A DNA stretch of 64,000 nt from NCBI RefSeq assembly GCF_028737205.1, contig NZ_JAQZAL010000024.1, positions 24,357 through 88,356 of the forward strand, read 5' to 3'. Shown here in pieces: positions 17,293 through 25,927 of the stretch; position 1 is the first letter of the stretch; each line of letters begins with the position of its first letter. The stretch comes from Actinomycetospora lutea (GTDB taxonomy: Bacteria; Actinomycetota; Actinomycetes; Mycobacteriales; Pseudonocardiaceae). A program made the translations under genes and the position numbers. The notes below the pieces were generated by a model. That model saw only the letters and a program-made list of their open reading frames with translations, was not told the DNA's origin and searched no databases.

Positions 17293-18099
17293 TCAGGACG
17301 CCGGCAGCGTCCGCCGCGGCAGCGCGGCGCGGCGGGCGAAGTCGGCGGAGATGTCACCGGCCGCCTGCAGCAGCAGCGGGAGGTGGTGGCCGAGCAGGTG
17401 GTCGACCGACGTCTCCGCCGCGTGGCAGTTGACGTTGACGCCGGCGATCACCCGCCCCTCGCCGTCGCGCAGGGGCGCCGCCACCGACCGGATGCCCGCG
17501 GCCAGCTGCTCGTCGGTGAGCGCCCAGCCCCGGGCGCGCACCTCGCGCAGCACCGCGTCGCGCTCGTCGGGCTCGGGGCGCCAGCGCGGGGTCAGGCCGG
17601 AGCGCGTCGGCTCGGCGAGCACCCGCTCGAGCTCGTCGGGCGGGAGCGCCGCGAGCTGCACCTTGCCCAGCGAGGTCGCCAGCGCCGGGAACCGCGTCCC
17701 GATCTGCACGCTCAGCGCGACGATCTTCGGGACGGCGACCCGCGCGACGTAGACGATGTCCGAGCCGTCGAGCTGGGCGATCGAGCAGGACTCGCCGGTG
17801 CGCTCGACGAGGCGCTCGAGGTGCGGGCGCGCCACCTCCCAGAGGCCCAGGGCGTCGACGTAGGCCACGCCGAGGTCGAGCACGCGCGGGGTGAGCACGA
17901 ACCCGCGCTCGACCGCCCGGACGTAGCCGAGCTCGGCGAGCGTGAGCAGGATGCGCCGCGCGGTCGGGCGGGCGAGCCCGGTCGCGGCCGCCACCTCGGC
18001 CAGGGTCATCACCGGGCGCGCGGCGCCGAACGCGGTGATGACGTCGAGCCCGCGCGCCAGGGCCTCGATGAAGTCGGGCCCCGCTCCGTCTCGCGGCAC
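17293..18099 (-). CDS. IclR-family transcriptional regulator
   Basis: 268 aa from GTG 18099, preceded by GGGAGGGAG. Winged HTH at ~15-70 (TLAEVAAATGLARPTARRIL); effector domain with GTRFPALATSLGKVQLAALP and IRSVAAPLRDGEGRVIAGVN, typical of the PcaR/PobR-like branch. It is convergent with the flavin monooxygenase and divergent from the amidohydrolase at 18302. The 202-bp divergent region carries repeats, making the amidohydrolase a likely target. Confidence 0.9.
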   Translation of the reverse strand: MPRDGAGPDFIEALARGLDVITAFGAARPVMTLAEVAAATGLARPTARRILLTLAELGYVRAVERGFVLTPRVLDLGVAYVDALGLWEVARPHLERLVERTGESCSIAQLDGSDIVYVARVAVPKIVALSVQIGTRFPALATSLGKVQLAALPPDELERVLAEPTRSGLTPRWRPEPDERDAVLREVRARGWALTDEQLAAGIRSVAAPLRDGEGRVIAGVNVNCHAAETSVDHLLGHHLPLLLQAAGDISADFARRAALPRRTLPAS

Positions 18100-18123
18100 G
18101 GTGACTCCCTCCCTCGCGACGCG

Positions 18124-18268
18124 GCTGGGCGGACTGTAGCCGCTGCGACCGCTGGGCGGACAGCACGACCACCACGGTCCCCACGGCGTGGTGCACGGTG
18201 GTCGTTGACAACTCGACCATCTCGGGACGAGGGTGACCCACGCCATCCGACCGTCTGCCGGACGTCCG
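18124..18268. promoter_or_regulatory. divergent promoter region with repeated half-sites
   Basis: Between the IclR gene and the amidohydrolase lie two direct copies of GCTGGGCGGAC (18124-18134 and 18151-18161, 27 bp apart) and a 10-bp palindrome CGGACGTCCG (18259-18268). All contain a CGGAC core. They are plausible IclR sites, but the spacing is irregular. Confidence 0.35.
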
Positions 18269-18301
18269 TCCGCCATCGAGTCACCGACCGAGGAGTGCTC
18301 C

Positions 18302-19738
18302 ATGAGCCAGCCCGCCGCCGAGCGGCGTCCCGTCGTCCTGCGCGGCGGCACGGTGCTCACCGTCGACGCCGCGCACTCCGTGCTGGAGGGCCACGACGTG
18401 CTCGTCGTCGACGGCCGCATCGCCGCGATCGGCGTGGACGTCGAGGTCCCGGCCGGCACCGACGAGATCGACGCCCGCGGGGGCGTCGTGATGCCCGGGA
18501 TGATCGACACCCACCGGCACATGTGGCAGACGGCGCTGCGCGGGTACGGCGCCGACTGGACGCTGACCCAGTACTTCGTCTGGAACTACCTCGACCACGG
18601 GCGGCGCTTCCGTCCGCAGGACATCCACGCCGGCGACCTGCTCGCGGCCCTCGAGGCGATCGAGGCCGGCGTCACCACGTGCGTCGACTGGTCCCACAAC
18701 CTGCAGACCCCCGAGCACGCCGACGCCGCGATCGACGCGCTCGCCGGCGTGCCCGGCCGCTTCGTCCTCGCGTACGGCAACATCCAGGACGCGCCCGCGA
18801 ACTGGACGGCGAGCCCCGGGTTCCGCGACGTCCTCGAGCGGCGCCGCGGCGACGTCGAGGGCTTCCAGCTCGCCTTCGACGTCACCGGCGACCCGACCTT
18901 CCCGGAGAAGCCCGCGTTCGAGGTCGCCCGCGAGCTCGGCCTGCCGGTCACCACCCACGCCGGGGTGTGGGGCGCGACCAACGACGACGGCATCCGCCTC
19001 ATGCACGAGCACGGGTTCATGGGCCCCGAGACGGTGTACGTGCACGCCGCGACGCTGTCCGCCGACTCCTACCACCGGATGGCGGCCACCGGCGGCTCGG
19101 TGTCGGTGTCCACCGAGAGCGAGCAGAGCGCGGGCCAGGGCTACCCGCCCTCCTGGGTGCTGCGGACCCACGCCATCCCGATGTCGCTGTCGATGGACAC
19201 CTCCATGTGGTGGAGCGGCGACCTGTTCTCGGCCATGCGCGCGACGCTGAGCGCCGACCGCTCCCGCGAGCACCTCGAGGCGCACGCCAAGGGCGAGACC
19301 GTCACCCACCACGCCCTGCGCGCCGAGCACGTCGTCGACATGGCCACGATGGGCGGTGCCCGCGCGCTGGGCCGCGAGGCGGATCTCGGCAGCATCGAGG
19401 TGGGCAAGAAGGCCGACCTGGTCCTCGTCCGCAACGAGCACTCGCCGGTGGGCTTCCCGGTCCTGCACCCCTACGGACACGTGGTGTTCCAGGCCCAGCG
19501 CGGCGACGTCGAGGCCGTGCTCGTCGACGGCCGGATCGTCAAGCGCGACCACCGCCTCGTCGGGGTCGACCTCGCGGCGGCCCGCCGCACCGTCGAGCAG
19601 ACCGTCGACCACCTGCGCGGCGAGCTCGGCGAGGACGCCTGGCAGCAGGGGATGAACCCGGACATCCCGGAGACCAAGGTCCTCGACAACCCGTACACCT
19701 ACACCGACTACCGCTCGGCCACGACGCACGGCGCCTGA
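18302..19738 (+). CDS. amidohydrolase-family (AtzA/TrzN/SsnA-like) hydrolase
   Basis: 478 aa, start ATG with GAGGAG 9 nt upstream. Metal site: DTHRHMWQTALRG (HxH-type), THAGVWGATN (His), VYVHAATLS (His) and SLSMDTSMWW (Asp), the mononuclear subtype III pattern. The family hydrolyses C-N or C-Cl bonds of heterocycles (atrazine/melamine hydrolases, guanine and adenosyl-homocysteine deaminases). It is solitary, divergent from an IclR regulator, and followed by a strong hairpin. The substrate is unknown; a deaminase or hydrolase of an N-heterocycle is the best guess. Confidence 0.9.
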   Translation: MSQPAAERRPVVLRGGTVLTVDAAHSVLEGHDVLVVDGRIAAIGVDVEVPAGTDEIDARGGVVMPGMIDTHRHMWQTALRGYGADWTLTQYFVWNYLDHGRRFRPQDIHAGDLLAALEAIEAGVTTCVDWSHNLQTPEHADAAIDALAGVPGRFVLAYGNIQDAPANWTASPGFRDVLERRRGDVEGFQLAFDVTGDPTFPEKPAFEVARELGLPVTTHAGVWGATNDDGIRLMHEHGFMGPETVYVHAATLSADSYHRMAATGGSVSVSTESEQSAGQGYPPSWVLRTHAIPMSLSMDTSMWWSGDLFSAMRATLSADRSREHLEAHAKGETVTHHALRAEHVVDMATMGGARALGREADLGSIEVGKKADLVLVRNEHSPVGFPVLHPYGHVVFQAQRGDVEAVLVDGRIVKRDHRLVGVDLAAARRTVEQTVDHLRGELGEDAWQQGMNPDIPETKVLDNPYTYTDYRSATTHGA

Positions 19739-19763
19739 GTCCCCCGAGGGCGCCGACGCGCAC

Positions 19764-19798
19764 CGGCCCCCGTCCCGGGTCCTCCGGGCCGGGGGCCG
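19764..19798 (+). terminator. GC-rich hairpin after amidohydrolase
   Basis: Perfect 9-bp arms (CGGCCCCCG at 19764-19772, CGGGGGCCG at 19790-19798) with a 17-nt loop, 25 bp after the stop codon. There is no U-tract, which is common for actinobacterial terminators. Confidence 0.55.
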
Positions 19799-19845
19799 AC
19801 GTGTTCACCGCCTGGTCCACACCGCCGGCGTGGTGTACTCGGTCC

Positions 19846-20496
19846 GTGGCGGCAGGCGGGGACACGCGGCAACGGGACCCGGAGCGCACCCGCGCGGAGA
19901 TCCTCGCGGTGGCCACCGAGGAGTTCTCGACGCGCGGCCTGGCCGGCGCCCGCGTCGACGAGATCGCCGCGAAGACCCGCACCACCAAGCGGATGCTCTA
20001 CTACTACTTCGGCAGCAAGCAGGGCCTCTACCTGGCGGTGCTGGAGCAGGCGTACCGCGGCATCCGCGCGCTCGAGCAGGGCGTGGACGTCGAGCACCTG
20101 CACCCGACCGCCGCGATCCGCGCGCTGACCGACGTGACCTTCGACCACCACGAGGCGAACCCGGACTTCATCCGCCTGGTCAGCATCGAGAACATCCACC
20201 ACGCCGAGCACCTGCGGACCTCGTCGGTCCTGGCCGGCCTGGCCGCGCCCGCGATCGACGTCCTCGACCGGATCCTCGCCCGCGGACGCTCGTCGGGGCT
20301 GTTCCGCGACGACGTCGACGCCGTCGACGTGCACCTGGTCATCAGCGCGTTCTGCGTCTTCCGCACCGCCAACCGGCACACGTTCCAGGTGGTGTTCGAC
20401 CGGGACATGCTCGACCCCGCCCGGCGCGACCACTACCGCCGCATGCTGGGCGAGCTCGTCGTGGAGTACCTCACCGCGCACGTCGGGCGCGACTGA
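19846..20496 (+). CDS. TetR-family transcriptional regulator
   Basis: 216 aa from GTG 19846. HTH at ~10-60 (ATEEFSTRGLAGARVDEIAA then TTKRMLYYYFGSKQGLYLAV). The C-terminal helical domain (ANPDFIRLVSIENIHHAEHL) resembles regulators of aromatic-acid uptake genes. It is 112 nt upstream of the MHS transporter on the same strand. Direct CGGTAC repeats in that gap (20534-20554) are candidate operators. It probably represses the quinate/shikimate operon that follows. Confidence 0.88.
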   Translation: MAAGGDTRQRDPERTRAEILAVATEEFSTRGLAGARVDEIAAKTRTTKRMLYYYFGSKQGLYLAVLEQAYRGIRALEQGVDVEHLHPTAAIRALTDVTFDHHEANPDFIRLVSIENIHHAEHLRTSSVLAGLAAPAIDVLDRILARGRSSGLFRDDVDAVDVHLVISAFCVFRTANRHTFQVVFDRDMLDPARRDHYRRMLGELVVEYLTAHVGRD

Positions 20497-20503
20497 CCCG
20501 CCC

Positions 20504-20554
20504 TTGACACCGCGTGACGGCTAACTCACCATCCGGTACGTAACCAAACGGTAC
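20504..20554 (+). promoter_or_regulatory. promoter/operator region of the quinate-shikimate operon
   Basis: TTGACA at 20504-20509 is a perfect -35 hexamer. Downstream, CGGTAC occurs at 20534-20539 and 20549-20554, 15 bp apart, in an AT-richer stretch. A convincing -10 is not seen. The direct half-sites are plausible TetR-regulator targets. Confidence 0.4.
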
Positions 20555-20608
20555 ATTCGCGGTCCACCCGTGGATGTCGTGCACCGCCGCACGAGCCGGG
20601 AGCCCGCC

Positions 20609-21934
20609 ATGACGCACCCTGTCACCGCCCAGCCCCGCAAGGCCGCGCTCGCCGCGTGGATCGGCAGCGCGCTGGAGTACTACGACTTCTTCATCTACGG
20701 CACGGCCGCCGCGTTGGTGTTCGACGACGTCTTCTTCCCGTCGTCGAGCCCGGCCGCCGGGACGCTGCTCGCCCTCGCGACCTTCGGTGTCGGCTACGTG
20801 GCGCGCCCGCTCGGCGCGATCGTGCTCGGCCACATCGGCGACCGCGTCGGCCGCAAGCGGGTGCTCGTGGCGACGATCCTGCTCATGGGGGTGTCGACCT
20901 TCGCGATCGGCTGCCTCCCGAGCTACGGGACGGCCGGCGTGGTCGCCCCGGTGCTGCTCGTCGTCGCGCGCCTGCTGCAGGGCTTCTCGGCCGGCGGGGA
21001 GCAGGCCGGCGCCAGCTCGATGACCCTCGAGCACGCCCCGGACGGCCGGCGCGCGTTCTTCACCAGCTTCACCCTCGGCGGCACGCAGGCCGGCCTGGTG
21101 TTCGCGTCGGCGGTGTTCCTGCCGTTCGCCGCGCTGCCGCAGGAGGACCTCCTGAGCTGGGGCTGGCGGGTGCCGTTCTGGCTCAGCGTCGTGGTCGTGA
21201 TCGCCGGGCTCGTCATCCGCCGCACCCTCACCGAGACCCCGGTGTTCGCGGAGACCGACACCGCCCACGACGCCGCGCCGCTCGTGGTGCTGTTGCGGAA
21301 GCACTGGGCCGCGGTCCTGCGCGTGGTGCTCGCCGCGCTCGTGTCGTCGGTCAGCACGCTCGTCAGCGTCTGGGCCCTGTCGTTCGCGACCGCCGACCGC
21401 GACCTCTCGCGGACGGCGATGCTCTGGGTCGGCATCCTCGCCAACATCGTGGCGCTCGCCGCGATCCCGCTGTGGGCCCGGCTGGCCGACCGCATCGGGC
21501 GCCGGCCGGTGTTCATCGGCGGCGCGCTGACCAGCGGTGTCGCGTTCGCCCTCTACCTGTGGTCGATCTCGTCGGGCGGCTACGCGCTGGTGTTCCTCAC
21601 CGGCATCCTGCTCTCCGGGATCGTCTACAGCGCCGCCAACGGCGTGTGGCCGGCGCTCTACGGCGAGATGTTCCCGACCCGCGTGCGCCTCACCGGCGTC
21701 GCCCTGGGCACCCAGATCGGGTTCGCCATCGGCGGGTTCGTCCCCACGATCGCCGCCGCCATCGCCGGTGACGGCCCGAACGGCTGGGTCCCGGTCGCCG
21801 TCCTCGGCGGCGTGCTCTGCGTGGTCGCCGCCGCGGCGGCGGCGACCGCCCGGGAGACCGCGCACGTGCCGACCGCGCAGCTCGAGACGTTCCACGACGC
21901 GCCGGCCGTGGCCGCGTCGGCCCCGTCGCGGTGA
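20609..21934 (+). CDS. MHS-family transporter, probable shikimate/quinate importer
   Basis: 441 aa from ATG 20609 (GGGAG upstream). Twelve hydrophobic segments, N-terminal AAWIGSALEYYDFFIYG and loop signature GHIGDRVGRKRVL identify the MHS group, which includes ShiA and QsuA. It overlaps the next gene, a shikimate/quinate dehydrogenase, by 4 nt (GTGA), and a dehydroshikimate dehydratase follows, an order reminiscent of corynebacterial qsu genes. Import of quinate and/or shikimate is therefore the preferred inference. Confidence 0.87.
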   Translation: MTHPVTAQPRKAALAAWIGSALEYYDFFIYGTAAALVFDDVFFPSSSPAAGTLLALATFGVGYVARPLGAIVLGHIGDRVGRKRVLVATILLMGVSTFAIGCLPSYGTAGVVAPVLLVVARLLQGFSAGGEQAGASSMTLEHAPDGRRAFFTSFTLGGTQAGLVFASAVFLPFAALPQEDLLSWGWRVPFWLSVVVVIAGLVIRRTLTETPVFAETDTAHDAAPLVVLLRKHWAAVLRVVLAALVSSVSTLVSVWALSFATADRDLSRTAMLWVGILANIVALAAIPLWARLADRIGRRPVFIGGALTSGVAFALYLWSISSGGYALVFLTGILLSGIVYSAANGVWPALYGEMFPTRVRLTGVALGTQIGFAIGGFVPTIAAAIAGDGPNGWVPVAVLGGVLCVVAAAAAATARETAHVPTAQLETFHDAPAVAASAPSR

Positions 21935-22812
21935 GGGCCCCGTCCCCGAACGGCGCGGTCGTCACCACCTCGCGGGTGCTCGTCGGCCTCGTCGGGTCCG
22001 GCATCGGCCCGTCCCTCACGCCGGCGCTGCACGAGCGGGAGGGCGACGCGCAGGGGATGCGCTACCTCTACCAGCGGATGGACCTCGACGAGCTCGGCCT
22101 CGGCGCCGACGACGTCGGGCGCGTGCTCGACGCGGCCCGGCTCGCCGGCTTCCGCGGCCTCAACCTGACCCACCCCGTCAAGCAGACCGTGCTGCCCCAC
22201 CTCGACGGGCTCTCGGCGGACGCCGCGGCGCTGGGCGCGGTGAACACGGTCGTGCTCGCCCCCGACGGCACCGCGACCGGCGACAACACCGACTGGTCGG
22301 GCTTCGCGACGTCGCTGCGCCGGGGGCTGCCGGACGCCGCGCTGGGGCACGTCGTCGTCCTGGGCGCCGGCGGCGCGGGCGCGGCCGTGGCGCACGCGCT
22401 GGGCCGGCTCGGGGCGGGCCACCTCACCGTCGTGGACGCCGACGCCGGGCGGGCGGCGGCGCTGGCCGGGGCGCTGCCGGCGGCCACGGCGGCGTCGGTG
22501 GCGGCGCTGGCGTCCGTGCTGGCCGACGCCGACGGCCTCGTGCACGCGACACCCACCGGGATGCGCGGGCACCCCGGCTCGCCCGTCCCCACCGACCTGC
22601 TCGACCCGCGCCTGTGGGTCGCCGACGTCGTCTACCGGCCGCTGGAGACCGAGCTGGTGCGCGCGGCCCGGGCCCGCGGCCTGCGCGTGCTCGACGGCGG
22701 CGGGATGGCCGTGTTCCAGGCGGTCGACGCCTTCCGGCTCTTCACCGGCGTGGAGCCCGACGCCGACCGGATGCTCGCCCACTTCACCGAGCTGGTCGCC
22801 GTCTCCCCCTGA
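21931..22812 (+). CDS. shikimate/quinate dehydrogenase
   Basis: 293 aa, GTG start overlapping the transporter stop. Substrate-binding segment GIGPSLTPALHEREG, catalytic Lys84 in NLTHPVKQT, Asn-Thr-Asp in GDNTDWSGF (119-121), and the NAD(P) loop VVLGAGGAGAAVAHALG. It oxidises shikimate (or quinate) to 3-dehydroshikimate (or dehydroquinate), or the reverse. Its place between an importer and a dehydroshikimate dehydratase argues for catabolic QsuD/QuiB-type use rather than aromatic biosynthesis. Cofactor preference was not read. Confidence 0.9.
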   Translation: MRAPSPNGAVVTTSRVLVGLVGSGIGPSLTPALHEREGDAQGMRYLYQRMDLDELGLGADDVGRVLDAARLAGFRGLNLTHPVKQTVLPHLDGLSADAAALGAVNTVVLAPDGTATGDNTDWSGFATSLRRGLPDAALGHVVVLGAGGAGAAVAHALGRLGAGHLTVVDADAGRAAALAGALPAATAASVAALASVLADADGLVHATPTGMRGHPGSPVPTDLLDPRLWVADVVYRPLETELVRAARARGLRVLDGGGMAVFQAVDAFRLFTGVEPDADRMLAHFTELVAVSP

Positions 22813-22832
22813 CCCTCCCGAGAGGAGGAGCC

Positions 22833-24689
22833 GTGCCCCGTCACGCCCTCGCCACCGTCTGTCTCTCCGGGCTGCTCGAGGACAAGCTGGCCGCGGCCGC
22901 CGCGGCGGGCTTCGACGGCGTGGAGATCTTCGAGCCGGACATGCTCGGCTCCCCCGAGCGCCCCGCGGAGATCGCCGCGCGGTGCGCCGACCTCGGCCTC
23001 GCGATCGAGCTCTTCCAGCCGGTCCGCGACGTCGAGGCGCTGCCGCCGGAGGACTTCGCGGCCGTCCTGACCCGCCTCGACCGCAAGTTCGCGGTGATGG
23101 AGCAGCTCGGGGTGGACACCGCGCTCGTGTGCTCGTCGGTCCACCCGCGCGCCGTCGACGACGACGACCTCGCCGCCGTGCAGCTGCACACCGTCGCCGC
23201 GCGGGCGGCCGACCGCGGGCTGCGCCTCGCCTACGAGGCGCTCGCCTGGGGCCGGCACGTCGACACCTGGGACCGCTCGTGGCGCATCGTCGCCGCGGCC
23301 GACCACCCGGCGCTGGGGGTGTGCCTCGACAGCTTCCACATCCTGTCGCGCGGCTCCGACCCGGCGCCCGTCCGCGACGTGCCGGGCGAGAAGATCTTCT
23401 TCGTCCAGCTCGCGGACGCCCCCGAGCTCGCGATGGACGTGCTGCCGTGGAGCCGCCACCACCGGCTCTTCCCGGGGCAGGGCTCGTTCGACCTGGAGGC
23501 GTTCACCGCGGCCGTCGCCGACGCGGGCTACGCGGGGCCCTGGTCGCTGGAGGTGTTCAACGACGTCGTCCGCCAGGCCGACCCGTGGCGGGCGGCCCGC
23601 GACGCGCGGCGGTCGCTGCTGGCGCTCGAGGAGGCGGTCGGGTCACCCGCGCCCGGCCTGCCGTCGCGGCCGCCCGTGCACGGTCCCGCGTTCGTCGAGA
23701 TCGCGGTCGACCCCGACACCGCCGACGAGGTCGGCACGGCCCTGCACGCGCTCGGTCTCGACGCCACCGGACGCCACCGCACCAAGCCCGTCACGCTCTG
23801 GGAGGCGGGCGACGCGCGGGTGGTGGTGAGCGAGGAGCCCGTGCCGACCACCTCGGTGGCCGGCCTGGCCGTCCGCACCGACGACCCGGAGGCGCTGGCG
23901 TCCCGGGCGGCGGCGCTGCTCGCCCCGCGGCGCCCGCTGCCGCACGCGGCGGGCGAGGCCGACCTGCGCGCGGTCGCGGCACCCGACGGCTCGCTCCTGC
24001 TGTGCTGCCCGCGCCGCCCGCGACCGGGGCGGGCGGACTTCTGGCCGGGCGACTTCGTCCCCATCGACGTCCCCCGCCGCGCCGGGCACGTCGAGGGCAT
24101 CGACCACGTCGCGCTGACCCCGCCCTGGGACGACGTCGGCGAGACCTCGCTGTTCCACCGCGCCGTGCTCGGCCTCGAACCGCTCGGCGAGTGGGAGGTC
24201 GCGGCCCCGTTCGGACTGGTCCGCAGCCGCCTGCTCGGGGCGGGCGCGGGTGCCGACGCCCTGCGGATCGTGCTCTCGTCCTCGGTCGTGCGCCGCGGCG
24301 GCTGGGCGCCCGGGGTGCCCGCGCCGCAGTCGCTCGCCCTGGCCGTCGACGACGTGCTCGCCGTCTCGCGAGCGGCGACGGCGGCCGGGGTGCGGCTCGT
24401 CGACGTCGGGCCCAACCACTACGACGACCTCGTCGCCCGCGGCTGGGTCGACGAGGACACCGCCGCCGACCTGCACGCCCACCGCGTCCTGCTCGACCGC
24501 GACGAGCACGGCGAGTACCGGCACGTGGTCACCGAGGTGCTCGGCGGGCGGGTGTTCCTCGAGGCGGTCCAGCGCGTCGGCGGGTACCGCGGCCACGGCG
24601 CCGCCGACGCCCCGGCCCGGATGGCGGCGCACCGCCGGGCGCGGGTGACGGGGCCCGGCGATCACTCCGTCGGGTCGACGCCGGCGTAG
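22833..24689 (+). CDS. 3-dehydroshikimate dehydratase fused to HPPD-like domain
   Basis: 618 aa from GTG 22833 (GAGGAGGAG upstream). Residues 1-~275 form an AP-endonuclease-2-type TIM barrel with candidate metal ligands in LAYEALAWG, CLDSFHIL, FVQLADAP and SLEVFND. Residues ~285-600 form two VOC modules like 4-hydroxyphenylpyruvate dioxygenase. This is the QuiC1/QsuB-type enzyme making protocatechuate from dehydroshikimate. In the HPPD half the first His (EGIDHVAL) and the Glu (FLEAVQR) are present, but the second His position is Ser (PQSLALAVDD), so it probably has no dioxygenase activity. Its 3' end overlaps convergent pobA by 28 nt. Confidence 0.9.
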   Translation: MPRHALATVCLSGLLEDKLAAAAAAGFDGVEIFEPDMLGSPERPAEIAARCADLGLAIELFQPVRDVEALPPEDFAAVLTRLDRKFAVMEQLGVDTALVCSSVHPRAVDDDDLAAVQLHTVAARAADRGLRLAYEALAWGRHVDTWDRSWRIVAAADHPALGVCLDSFHILSRGSDPAPVRDVPGEKIFFVQLADAPELAMDVLPWSRHHRLFPGQGSFDLEAFTAAVADAGYAGPWSLEVFNDVVRQADPWRAARDARRSLLALEEAVGSPAPGLPSRPPVHGPAFVEIAVDPDTADEVGTALHALGLDATGRHRTKPVTLWEAGDARVVVSEEPVPTTSVAGLAVRTDDPEALASRAAALLAPRRPLPHAAGEADLRAVAAPDGSLLLCCPRRPRPGRADFWPGDFVPIDVPRRAGHVEGIDHVALTPPWDDVGETSLFHRAVLGLEPLGEWEVAAPFGLVRSRLLGAGAGADALRIVLSSSVVRRGGWAPGVPAPQSLALAVDDVLAVSRAATAAGVRLVDVGPNHYDDLVARGWVDEDTAADLHAHRVLLDRDEHGEYRHVVTEVLGGRVFLEAVQRVGGYRGHGAADAPARMAAHRRARVTGPGDHSVGSTPA

Positions 24690-25843
24690 GCGTGGGCGAA
24701 CCACCGCCGCAGCAGCGGATCGCGCTGCAGTGACGACACCCAGCCCTCGCGCAGGCCGAGCCCGAAGCCGTCGCGCTCGTCGCCGGCGCCCGGCGGGGCG
24801 GTCATGATCCGCAGGAACCAGTCGGAGAACGCCTGGGTGCGCCAGATCGCGGGGAGGCGGGTCTCGCCGTAGCGCTCCGAGCGGGTGGGGTCGGCGTCCG
24901 GGCCGAAGCGCGCGATCAGCCCGTGGGCGAGCTCGACGGCGTCGAAGATCGCGAGGTTCATGCCCTTGCCGCCCGCGGGCGTGATCAGGTGCGCGGCGTC
25001 GCCGACCAGGAAGACCCGCCCGTGCTGCATCGGCGTCGTCACCCGGGTCCGCAGGTCGAGGACGTCGACCTCGGGCAGCTCGACGTGCCGCAGCGCGTCG
25101 CCGACCCCGAGCCGCCGGCCGACCTCGTCGCGGATCCGGTCGTGCGGCCAGTCGGCGGGCGACTGGTCGCCGGGCACCTCGAGGTAGAGCCGCGTGACGT
25201 CGGGCAGCCGGCGCATGTGGGCGGCGTAGCCGCGGGGGTGGGCGGCGTAGATCGTGTGGTCGACCAGCGGGGGCATCGCCGCGCTGATCACGAGGAAGCG
25301 CTGCGGGTGCCGACGGTCGTGCTGTGTGACCACGCCGGCCAGCGACCGCGCGACCGCGCTGCCCGCGCCGTCGCACCCGATCACGACCTCGGCCTCCAGC
25401 TCGTGGGGACCCTCGGGTCCGGTGGTGCGGACCGTGGCGCCGTCCGCGTCCTGCTCGACGCCGGTGACACGGTGGCCGAAGAGCACCTCGCCGCCGCGGT
25501 CGAGCAGCGACGTCGCGACCCGGTCGACCAGGGCGTGCTGGGGGAACACGTAGTGCGGGCGGCCCCCGGTCAGCGCGCCGTAGTCGACCAGCACGGACTC
25601 GTCGGCGGTCCGGAACTCGCAGCGGTGGTTCTCGGCCGCGAACTCGAGCACGGTGCCGCCGAGCCCCTCGGCGGTCAGGAGCTGCACGGTGCGGTACTCG
25701 ACGATGCCGGCCTTGGGGAGCTTCCCGAGCTCCTCGCGGGACTGGGATTCGATCACCGTCGTCGCCACGCCCGCCCGCTGCAGCGACCACGCGAGGATCA
25801 GCCCCGCCGGCCCGGCCCCCACGACGACCACGTCCGTCCGCAC
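24662..25843 (-). CDS. pobA: 4-hydroxybenzoate 3-monooxygenase
   Basis: 393 aa, the usual length. FAD motifs: GAGPAGL near the N-terminus, VVIGCDGAGS (DG motif) and VFLVGDAAHLITPAGGKGMN (GD motif). The PobA-typical KAGIVEYRTVQLL is present. It hydroxylates 4-hydroxybenzoate to protocatechuate with NAD(P)H and O2. It is convergent with the dehydroshikimate dehydratase, which makes the same product, so this region funnels two sources into protocatechuate. No protocatechuate dioxygenase is in the window. Confidence 0.92.
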   Translation of the reverse strand: MRTDVVVVGAGPAGLILAWSLQRAGVATTVIESQSREELGKLPKAGIVEYRTVQLLTAEGLGGTVLEFAAENHRCEFRTADESVLVDYGALTGGRPHYVFPQHALVDRVATSLLDRGGEVLFGHRVTGVEQDADGATVRTTGPEGPHELEAEVVIGCDGAGSAVARSLAGVVTQHDRRHPQRFLVISAAMPPLVDHTIYAAHPRGYAAHMRRLPDVTRLYLEVPGDQSPADWPHDRIRDEVGRRLGVGDALRHVELPEVDVLDLRTRVTTPMQHGRVFLVGDAAHLITPAGGKGMNLAIFDAVELAHGLIARFGPDADPTRSERYGETRLPAIWRTQAFSDWFLRIMTAPPGAGDERDGFGLGLREGWVSSLQRDPLLRRWFAHAYAGVDPTE

Positions 25844-25927
25844 CCCGCCACCCTCGCGTGCGGCGGGCCCGCTGCGCAGCGCGACTCCCGGCGAGCGGGA
25901 AGAAGATCGCCCGCCGGGCGCGCCGGC

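Noticed and set aside
17383..20496. A 1037-codon open frame on the plus strand
   Set aside because: Only its last 217 codons are real (the TetR gene); the rest is antisense to the IclR gene and out of frame with the amidohydrolase, a by-product of high GC.
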